Below are positions 5,825 to 11,655 of a stretch of 12,677 nucleotides of DNA, piece after piece. The DNA is taken from NCBI GenBank assembly GCA_044866075.1, contig JBIOTQ010000012.1:1-12677 (forward strand), read 5' to 3'. This stretch comes from JBASRP01 sp044866075 (GTDB taxonomy: Bacteria; Actinomycetota; AC-67). Positions within the stretch are counted from its first letter, which is position 1. The number at the start of each line of letters is the position of its first letter. Both the position numbers and the translations under genes were made by a program. Under the pieces are notes generated by a model, which saw only the letters and a list, made by a program, of their open reading frames with translations, was not told the origin of the DNA and searched no databases.

Positions 5825-7695
5825 CGCGTCGCGGTCGGGGGACGGCGCTCGCGTTCGTCGCGCTCCTCGCTCTCACGCCCGCGGTGCTGAGCGGATACTG
5901 GACCTTCGTGCTGACGCTGGGCCTCATCTACGCGACGCTGGCGCTCAGTCTCGTCGTGCTGACGGGCTGGAGCGGTCAGCTCAATCTCCACGTCGCGGCG
6001 CTCGGGTTCGGATGGGGCGCGTACGCGGCGTACACCCTGTACCGCGCCGACGTCCCGATCGGGTGGGCGCTCGTCGCCGCGGGGATCGCGCTGATCCCGC
6101 TTGCGCTCGTCGTCGGGCTCGTGGCGGTGCGGTTCCGCGGGCTCGAGCTCGCGATCGCCACGCTCGCGGTGGGTTTGATCTTCGAGCGACTCGTCTTCCG
6201 CAACCTGGCGCGGGCGCTCACGCCGACGACGGGGACGCCGTTCGCGAGCTCGTTCGTATCGGTCCCGCGGCCATCGATCGGCGGCTTCCATTTCGAGGGC
6301 GACACGTCGTTCTTCTACCTGTGCCTGGCCTTTGCCGTGGTGGCATTCGTCGTCGCGGCGAAGATCGGAAGCGGCGTGACCGGCCGGACCCTCCAGGCGC
6401 TGCGCGAGCGCGAGGTCGCCGCCGAGCTCGTCGGCGTTCCCGTCGTCCGCTACCGCATCGGGGCCTTCGTCACCTCGATCGTCATCGCCGGCACGGCGGG
6501 GGCCCTCTTCGCGTCGTTCGAGCGCGGGATCGTCCCCGAAACGTTCAACCTCGACCTGTCGTTCCAGATCCTCGCCGCGACGATCATCGGCGGCATCCGG
6601 TCGCCGTCCGGCGCGGTGATCGGCGGGGGGATGATGGCGTTGCTCCCGGAGGTCGTTCGTTTCGGCCCGCTGCAAGTGTTCGGCGGCGAGCGGCTGTTCT
6701 TCGTGTTCGGGATCGGGATGATCCTCGTGCTCTGGCGGCTCCCCGGCGGACTCGCCGGCTGGCGCGCCCGGCGCGCGGTTCCCGGCCTCCCCGGTGAGGT
6801 CCGCACAACCGCGACAGCGATCGCCGGCGACGGGACGCGGCGGCGTTACCGGTCCCGGCTGGACCGCCTGGCGTCGCGGCCGGTGCTCACCGTCGACGAT
6901 CTCCACGTTCGGTTCGGCGGCATCGTGGCGCTCGACGGGGTGAGCGTGTTCGTGCCGCCGGGCGAGATCTGCGCGCTCATCGGGCCGAACGGGGCGGGGA
7001 AGAGCACGCTGTTCAACTGTGTGAGCGGACTCGTTCCGCCGGCGTCGGGGGGCGTCTACCTGGACGGCCGCGACATCACCGAGACGCCGGCCAACGGGCG
7101 TGTCGCTCTCGGCATCGGCCGCACCTTCCAAACCGTCGAGGTATTCCGCGAGCTGACCGTGTTCGAGAACGTGGTCGTCGCGGCTCATCTCTTGCGGTCC
7201 GCCGGCCCGTCGCGCGACGCGTTCCGGATCGCCGGCTCGGGCCGCAGCGAGCGAGCCGTCGCCTCGCGCGCGACGGCGGTCCTTGCCGAGCTCGGACTCT
7301 CCGACGTCGCCGATCGCTTGCCGGGCGACCTGCCGCTCCGGCCTCTGCGGATCCTCGAGATCGGCATGGCCCTCGCCGCCGGGCCGCGGCTGCTTCTCCT
7401 CGACGAGCCGAGCGCGGGTCTCGACGAGAGCGAGACCGCCGCTCTCGCGGCGCTCATCGCGCGGCTCCGAGATGCGTACGGGTTCGCTGTGCTCCTCGTC
7501 GAACACGACATGGCGATGGTGTCCGCCCTCGCCGAGCACGTGTACGTGCTCGACTTCGGACGCATCATCGCGCAGGGCGCACCCGAGAAGATCCGCCGCG
7601 ATCCGCTCGTGCTCGAGAGATACCTCGGCACCGAGTGGGCTCTCGCGGACGAACCGCGACGCGAGCGACGCGGGAGGCAACGTGCTGCGCGTTGA
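5818..7695 (+). CDS. LivM-LivG fusion: ABC importer permease plus ATP-binding domain
   Basis: A 625-residue protein joining two subunits that are separate in E. coli. Residues 1 to about 318 are a LivM-type permease with many hydrophobic helices, the conserved TGWSGQLNLHVAALGFGWGAY, and the coupling loop LQALREREVAAELVGV. An Arg-rich linker (about 319-354) leads to a LivG-type ATPase (355 to about 612): Walker A GPNGAGKST at 389-397, Q-loop GRTFQ, Walker B LLLLDEP with D529 and catalytic E530, and H-loop H563. The ABC signature, normally LSGGQ or LPYGDQ in LivG, reads LPLRPLR at 505-511, so its central Gly is Arg. LivM-LivG fusions are known in Actinomycetota. GTG at 5818 is chosen over earlier codons because GGAGG lies six bases upstream (5807-5811) and the permease fold begins there; the open frame upstream lies inside livH. 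Its end overlaps livF by 14 bases. Confidence 0.92.
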   Translation: MVARRGRGTALAFVALLALTPAVLSGYWTFVLTLGLIYATLALSLVVLTGWSGQLNLHVAALGFGWGAYAAYTLYRADVPIGWALVAAGIALIPLALVVGLVAVRFRGLELAIATLAVGLIFERLVFRNLARALTPTTGTPFASSFVSVPRPSIGGFHFEGDTSFFYLCLAFAVVAFVVAAKIGSGVTGRTLQALREREVAAELVGVPVVRYRIGAFVTSIVIAGTAGALFASFERGIVPETFNLDLSFQILAATIIGGIRSPSGAVIGGGMMALLPEVVRFGPLQVFGGERLFFVFGIGMILVLWRLPGGLAGWRARRAVPGLPGEVRTTATAIAGDGTRRRYRSRLDRLASRPVLTVDDLHVRFGGIVALDGVSVFVPPGEICALIGPNGAGKSTLFNCVSGLVPPASGGVYLDGRDITETPANGRVALGIGRTFQTVEVFRELTVFENVVVAAHLLRSAGPSRDAFRIAGSGRSERAVASRATAVLAELGLSDVADRLPGDLPLRPLRILEIGMALAAGPRLLLLDEPSAGLDESETAALAALIARLRDAYGFAVLLVEHDMAMVSALAEHVYVLDFGRIIAQGAPEKIRRDPLVLERYLGTEWALADEPRRERRGRQRAAR

Positions 7696-8392
7696 GGGCA
7701 TCGACGTCTTCTACGGCCACGTGCAGGCCCTGCGAAGCGTGTCGCTCGAGCTGAACGAGGGTGAGATCGTGTGCCTGCTCGGGGCGAACGGCTCCGGCAA
7801 GACGTCGACGCTGCGGGCGATCTCCGGACTCGTTCCGGTCGCGCAGGGGGACATCGTGTTCGACGGGCGCCGCCTGAATGGATCCTCGCCCGACGAGACC
7901 GCGCGACTCGGCATCGCGCACATCCCCGAGGGGCGCGGCATCTTCCCGCGGTTGACCGCGTGGCAGAACCTCAAGATGGGCGCCTACGTGCACCGGTTGC
8001 CCGCCGCGGAGCTGAACGCGCGCATCGGCCAGGTCGTCGACGCCTTCCCGCATCTCGAGGGTCTGCTGCGGCGTGCGGCCGGCACGCTGTCCGGCGGCGA
8101 GCAGCAGATGCTCGCGATCGCGCGGGCGCTTATCGCGCGTCCGAAGGTCCTGATGCTGGACGAGCCTTCGCACGGGCTCGCGCCGCTGGTCGTGAAGGAC
8201 GTCTTTACGCTTTTGACCCACCTGCGCAACGCGGGGACGTCGCTCCTCATCGTCGAACAGTACGCATCGATCGCGCTTTCCGTCGCCGACCGCGCGTACG
8301 TGCTCGAACGGGGGCGCGTATCCCTTTCGGGGACGGCCGCGGCGGTGCGCAGGAACAAGCGGCATCTCGCGGGGGCGTACCTGGGCGCATGA
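7682..8392 (+). CDS. LivF-like ABC importer ATP-binding protein
   Basis: A 236-residue ATPase matching the usual LivF length (about 233-237). With the LivG half of the fusion it would form the nucleotide-binding dimer that powers uptake. Motifs: Walker A GANGSGKTS at 34-42, canonical signature LSGGEQQ at 136-142, Walker B VLMLDEP with D160 and E161, and VEQ in place of the H-loop, which is normal for LivF. GTG at 7682 is preferred because GGGAGG (7672-7677) lies four bases upstream and MLRVEGIDVFYGHVQALRSV is a standard LivF N-terminus; the frame remains open upstream but only as a shadow of the fusion gene. The 14-base overlap with the preceding gene indicates coupled translation. A gene of unknown function starts 16 bases downstream. 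Confidence 0.93.
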   Translation: MLRVEGIDVFYGHVQALRSVSLELNEGEIVCLLGANGSGKTSTLRAISGLVPVAQGDIVFDGRRLNGSSPDETARLGIAHIPEGRGIFPRLTAWQNLKMGAYVHRLPAAELNARIGQVVDAFPHLEGLLRRAAGTLSGGEQQMLAIARALIARPKVLMLDEPSHGLAPLVVKDVFTLLTHLRNAGTSLLIVEQYASIALSVADRAYVLERGRVSLSGTAAAVRRNKRHLAGAYLGA

Positions 8393-8408
8393 GGAGGAAG
8401 AGGCGGTC

Positions 8409-9980
8409 GTGAAGCGCACGGTTGTTCCGGCGGTCCTGGCTGCGCTCGCGGTCGCCGCGACCCTCGCCGTTCCCGCCGCGGCCGGAGCCGAGGATCGCGA
8501 GCTCAACGCGACCGTCAACGGCCGCGCCGAGGCGGCGGCCGTCTTCGTGCCCTTCCGCGTCAACCCCAACCTCGAGCTGTACCCCGCGTACAGCCTCTCC
8601 GAGGTCGCGAACTCGGCGAGTCAGAGCGCGAGCCATGGGATCTCCGCCGGCTTCTACCCGGGGTTCCTCCTCGACGCGTTCATGGACTTCTACGGATTCA
8701 AAGGCCCGGGGCGCGCGCTCCTCGGCTTCGCCGAGACCCAGTGGCCGGACCCGCCCCAGAAGGCCGACGTGTCGACCGCAGATTTCGGAAACCTCTGCAA
8801 GGAATCGGGCCGCAACGAACAGATCACGCAGTACTTCCCCAAGCCGCTCTTCGACGGCTGCGAGCAGTTCTACGCGGCGATGACCGGCGGCTTCGGCGGA
8901 TCCTTGCTCTACAAGGTGTCGGCGGGACACTCGGAGAGCGCGTTCCTGACCTCGAGCGGCGCGGCCGACGGGTTTCAGATGACGGTTCCGCTTCCCGACG
9001 CGCTGACGATCGCCCACGCGCACTCGGCGTCGGACACCCGTGCGACGAACGGCCACGCGAGCGTGTCGGAGGCGACGGCCGTCCTGCGCGACATTTCGTT
9101 CGGCCCGCTACACATCTCCGAGATCCGGTCGATCGCGCGAGCGACCGACGCGACGGCCGGACACAAGACCGAACGCTCGATCCAGATCGCCGGCGCGACG
9201 CTCGACGGGCAAGCCGTCACAATCGACGAGGACGGCATCTCGCCGGTCAACGACAACCCGGGCGTGCGAGCGGCGATCGAACAGTTCGCGTCGGAAGGCT
9301 TCGTCGTCGAGCTCGTGCAAGGCCGCGACTCGGTCGACCCGGATTCGGGAGAGGTCACCGCGATCTCGGGCGGATTGCAGATCCGTCTTGTCCGCGCCGG
9401 GACGCCGCCCCAGCTTCAGGAGCCGACCGATCAGGTCTGCGCGCAGGCCACGCAGCTGCAGAACGGGGACAACCCGGTGCTGGCGCCCGGCGCGCTCTAC
9501 ACGCTCGACTACGACCTCGAGGACGTGCCGCCGGTCAACGACGCCTACCAGAAAGCATGGGACGAGAACTACCCGCTCGGTCTCGTGCTGCCGCGCGACG
9601 TCGAGGGGTCGGAGCCCGTCCCGCCGGTGATCCCGTGCACGGGGGTGCTGTTCGATCGTGCCGTCGACGCCGGCGTCGTCCTCGGCGTCACGAGTGCGAG
9701 CGCCCGTTTCGTCGAAGGTCTGCCGCTGCCCGATCTCGACGGCGTGTTCGCGCCCGGCACGCCGGATCGCTACCTCACGACTACCACGACGATCCCCGGC
9801 ACGCTGCCGGGTCTCGTCCCGCCGGCCGCGCCGCCCGCCGCGCAGCCCGCGGCGCTTGCATCGGGCGGCTTGCGGTCCGACATCGCCGGGCGCGTGAAGC
9901 TGATCTACGGCGTGCTGATGATCTTCGTCGCCACCCTGGTCTTCGGCCGGACCGCATTCAAACGGCTCATTCGAACCTAA
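8409..9980 (+). CDS. Exported protein with C-terminal membrane anchor, unknown function; operon partner of the importer
   Basis: 523 residues; no family recognised. Residues 1-27 form a clear Sec signal peptide (KR, a long Ala/Val/Leu core, then PAAAGA before EDRE). Near the C-terminus residues 497-514 form a membrane helix (KLIYGVLMIFVATLVFGR) followed by the basic tail KRLIRT, so the bulk of the protein would lie outside with a short cytoplasmic end. Between them is a large, probably beta-rich ectodomain with only four cysteines (130, 151, 344, 410), then a stalk (about 450-485) with five Thr in a row and PPAAPPAAQPAA. Segments around 195-225 and 265-330 are rich in Thr/Ser and acidic residues. 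It begins 16 bases after livF and ends 13 bases before a small membrane-protein gene, so it is probably co-transcribed. A role as receptor scaffold or cell-surface partner of the importer is inference. AGGAGG lies 11 bases before the GTG, slightly far. Confidence 0.75.
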   Translation: MKRTVVPAVLAALAVAATLAVPAAAGAEDRELNATVNGRAEAAAVFVPFRVNPNLELYPAYSLSEVANSASQSASHGISAGFYPGFLLDAFMDFYGFKGPGRALLGFAETQWPDPPQKADVSTADFGNLCKESGRNEQITQYFPKPLFDGCEQFYAAMTGGFGGSLLYKVSAGHSESAFLTSSGAADGFQMTVPLPDALTIAHAHSASDTRATNGHASVSEATAVLRDISFGPLHISEIRSIARATDATAGHKTERSIQIAGATLDGQAVTIDEDGISPVNDNPGVRAAIEQFASEGFVVELVQGRDSVDPDSGEVTAISGGLQIRLVRAGTPPQLQEPTDQVCAQATQLQNGDNPVLAPGALYTLDYDLEDVPPVNDAYQKAWDENYPLGLVLPRDVEGSEPVPPVIPCTGVLFDRAVDAGVVLGVTSASARFVEGLPLPDLDGVFAPGTPDRYLTTTTTIPGTLPGLVPPAAPPAAQPAALASGGLRSDIAGRVKLIYGVLMIFVATLVFGRTAFKRLIRT

Positions 9981-9993
9981 GCAGGAGGGCACC

Positions 9994-10353
9994 GTGACGA
10001 AAGACAAGTTGATGGGTACGGGACGGGTTCTGCTCGGGTGGGGGCTCATCGTCGCGTCGGTCGTGCTCCTCGCCGTCGGCTGGTACGGCGTGAGCGGAAC
10101 GCCGAAGGTGGAGCGGCAACTCTCGTACCTCGTCTCCGGCGGCCTCGGCGGGCTCCTCGCCGGCATCGTCGGAATCGGGCTGCTGGTGTCGAACGACGTC
10201 CGCCGCGATCGCGAGCGCATCGGCCGGCTCGAAGCCGCCGTGCTGGAGCTGCGCGCGCTGATCGTCGCGCAGGCGGAGATCGCGAAGGAGAACGGCGGGC
10301 CGGCGAACGGCGCCGCGCGCTCCACCAAGGCCGGGGGGCGGAAGCGCGGGTGA
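9994..10353 (+). CDS. Small two-helix membrane protein with cytoplasmic coiled-coil-like tail
   Basis: 119 residues, unrecognised. Two hydrophobic helices are visible, about 12-32 (VLLGWGLIVASVVLLAVGWYG) and about 45-66 (a glycine-rich SGGLGGLLAGIVGIGLLVS segment). A short loop with GTPKVERQL joins them. Residues 68-100 are charged with heptad-like Leu/Ile/Val spacing (RIGRLEAAVLELRALIVAQAEIA), suggesting a short coiled coil, and the C-terminus is Lys/Arg/Gly-rich. The positive residues around 70-75 and the tail favour an orientation with both ends in the cytoplasm. AGGAGG at 9983-9988 lies five bases before the GTG, a strong ribosome binding site. It follows the anchored exported protein by 13 bases, so the two probably act together. 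From memory, small actinobacterial membrane proteins with a similar QL.YLVSGG segment exist, but I could not check this. Confidence 0.75.
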   Translation: MTKDKLMGTGRVLLGWGLIVASVVLLAVGWYGVSGTPKVERQLSYLVSGGLGGLLAGIVGIGLLVSNDVRRDRERIGRLEAAVLELRALIVAQAEIAKENGGPANGAARSTKAGGRKRG

Positions 10354-10367
10354 CCGGTCCGCGGGCG

Positions 10368-10373
10368 TAGACT
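10368..10373 (+). promoter_or_regulatory. -10 box TAGACT of a leaderless aldo/keto reductase promoter
   Basis: TAGACT fits TANNNT and is followed by six bases (CGCGCC) and the GTG start of the aldo/keto reductase, so the transcript would begin at the start codon. No ribosome binding site precedes the GTG. The geometry is identical to that of bfd at 1063-1075, and the sequences downstream are alike (TAGRCTCGC then GC-rich bases then GTG). It implies that the reductase is transcribed separately from the transporter operon despite a gap of only 26 bases. No convincing -35 was seen. Confidence 0.6.
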
Positions 10374-10379
10374 CGCGCC

Positions 10380-11420
10380 GTGGAGTACCGGCCGCTCGGA
10401 CGCACCGGCATTCAGGTCAGCGCGTACTGCCTCGGCGCGATGATGTTCGGCGCCTGGGGCGAGCCGGACCACGACGAGTGTGTACGCATCATCAACCGCG
10501 CGCTCGAAGCGGGCGTCAATTTCGTCGACACGGCCGACGTCTATTCGGGCGGCGAGTCCGAGGAGATCGTCGGCAAGGCGCTCAAGGGACGGCGCGACGA
10601 GGTCGTGCTCGCGACCAAGGTGCACGGCCCGATGGGCCGTGGGATCAACGAGCGTGGGAACTCGCGCCTCTGGATCACGCGCGAGGTCGAGAACAGCCTG
10701 CGCCGCCTCGGGACCGACCACATCGACCTGTACCAGATCCATCGCCCCGACCCCTCGATCGACGTCGAGGAGACGCTCGGCGCGCTGACCGATCTCGTCC
10801 GGCAAGGGAAGGTGCGATACCTCGGGTCGTCGACCTATCCGGGGTGGCTGATCGTCGAGGCGCAGTGGGCGGCGGAGCGCCGCAACCTCGAGCGTTTCGT
10901 GTGCGAGCAACCGCCGTATTCGATCCTCGTTCGCGACGTCGAACGGGACGTCTTCCCCGTCACGCAGCGGTACGGGATGGGCGTCATCGTGTGGAGCCCG
11001 CTCGCCGGCGGATGGCTCACGGGGAAGTACCGTCGGGGCGAAGAGCCGCCGGAAGACTCGCGCGTCTCCCGCGTGAAGAAGTTCAACCCGCGCGTCGCCG
11101 ACCGGTTCGACTTCGACCGTCCCGGCAACCGCCGAAAGCTCGAGATCATCGAAGACCTGAGCGTCGTCGCCGACAAAGCCGGGGCCTCGCTCACGCACGT
11201 CTCGATGGCGTTCGCGCTCCGGCATCCCGCCGTCACGAGCGCGATCATCGGGCCGCGCACCATGACCCAGCTCGACGACCTGATCGCGGGGGCGGAGCTG
11301 ACGCTGGACGCGGACGCGCTCGAGGCGATCGACGACATCGTCGCGCCGGGCTCGGTCGTCGAGGACGCTGACCGCGGCTGGGATCCTCCCTGGCTCGCAC
11401 CGGCCGCGCGCCGCCGCTAA
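10380..11420 (+). CDS. Aldo/keto reductase (NADPH-dependent oxidoreductase)
   Basis: A 346-residue cytoplasmic TIM-barrel enzyme of the aldo/keto reductase superfamily, which reduces aldehydes or ketones to alcohols with NAD(P)H. The start MEYRPLGRTGIQVSAYCLG is the standard first strand and gives the usual length. The catalytic tetrad is complete: D50, Y55, K80 and H121 (in DLYQIHRPD). GSSTYPGW and QPPYSILVRDVERDVFP are typical of the AKR11/AKR12-like and potassium-channel beta-subunit-like group, and the C-terminal SAIIGPRTMTQLDD carries the cofactor phosphate-binding residues (IGPR). The substrate cannot be told from sequence. GTG at 10380 is chosen because family alignment begins there and a TAGACT box six bases upstream suggests a leaderless message. 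It is separated from the preceding small membrane protein by 26 bases and from the EAL gene by 235. Confidence 0.92.
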   Translation: MEYRPLGRTGIQVSAYCLGAMMFGAWGEPDHDECVRIINRALEAGVNFVDTADVYSGGESEEIVGKALKGRRDEVVLATKVHGPMGRGINERGNSRLWITREVENSLRRLGTDHIDLYQIHRPDPSIDVEETLGALTDLVRQGKVRYLGSSTYPGWLIVEAQWAAERRNLERFVCEQPPYSILVRDVERDVFPVTQRYGMGVIVWSPLAGGWLTGKYRRGEEPPEDSRVSRVKKFNPRVADRFDFDRPGNRRKLEIIEDLSVVADKAGASLTHVSMAFALRHPAVTSAIIGPRTMTQLDDLIAGAELTLDADALEAIDDIVAPGSVVEDADRGWDPPWLAPAARRR

Positions 11421-11469
11421 CTGCGTCCGCACACGCTGCGCGTTCGGAGGTACGCGAACTGCGTACGGA
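11419..11469 (+). repeat. Pair of imperfect 13-base direct repeats after the reductase gene
   Basis: AACTGCGTCCGCA (11419-11431) and AACTGCGTACGGA (11457-11469) match at 11 of 13 positions and are offset by 38 bases. The first copy begins at the last two bases of the aldo/keto reductase stop codon and the second runs through the inverted-repeat cluster. Paired sites with such an offset could be a regulator binding pair, but chance similarity is possible. Confidence 0.35.
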
Positions 11470-11477
11470 CTAGTCCG
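11442..11477. repeat. Three overlapping inverted repeats between the reductase and EAL genes
   Basis: Three symmetric elements overlap in 36 bases: GTTCG (11442-11446) with CGAAC (11455-11459); GTACGC (11450-11455) with GCGTAC (11461-11466), loop GAACT; and the perfect 12-base palindrome CGGACTAGTCCG (11466-11477). Because they share bases, as RNA they could form alternative hairpins; as DNA they could be operators. None is followed by a T-run, so a classical intrinsic terminator for the reductase is not supported, although a U-less hairpin terminator is possible. They lie 179 bases upstream of the proposed EAL start. Confidence 0.5.
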
Positions 11478-11481
11478 GATG

Positions 11482-11655
11482 GGCCCCGAAGAACGGGAAA
11501 AACCGTCCTACGTCGCCATTGTCCGATGTGCCCGCCGGCATCATCCTGTGCTCCAGCGAAAAAGCTGCTGGGGGCAGGTCGTGACCGCAACCACTCTCGC
11601 TCGAAGGGTTCCTCGCCGCGCCACCACGTCGCGAGTCATTCCCGAGGAGTCCGGC
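11482..11655. other. Rest of the intergenic leader upstream of the EAL gene
   Basis: The remainder of the 235-base gap holds a weak hairpin ACGG-N6-CCGT (11493-11506) and the ribosome binding site GAGGAG (11644-11649) of the EAL gene. The EAL reading frame stays open through this stretch, with an ATG at 11479 and a GTG at 11581. The encoded residues are basic and show no domain features, and neither codon has as good a ribosome binding site as the ATG at 11656. I see no promoter that I would defend. Confidence 0.4.

Noticed and set aside
5707..7701. 664-codon open frame on the minus strand opposite the LivM-LivG fusion
   Set aside because: It mirrors a gene with clear ABC motifs, its product is low-complexity (Arg/Glu/Asp/Ala/Pro), and long antisense frames are expected in very GC-rich DNA.
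9108..11432. 774-codon open frame on the minus strand opposite the reductase and accessory genes
   Set aside because: Its composition is charged and low-complexity with no domain. It crosses three well-supported plus-strand genes.
11442..11477. Intrinsic terminator for the reductase
   Set aside because: The stems are short and overlap, and no T-run follows any of them.
11479..11655. Earlier starts for the EAL gene (ATG 11479, GTG 11581)
   Set aside because: The extra residues are basic and featureless, and ATG 11656 has GAGGAG six bases upstream and starts right at the EAL domain. Kept as a minor alternative.
11521..11655. A c-di-GMP (GEMM-type) riboswitch upstream of the EAL gene
   Set aside because: The stretch has GCGAAAAAGC and CCGCAACC, but I could not find the conserved GGCAAA and ACGCAAAGCC core or the expected paired stems.
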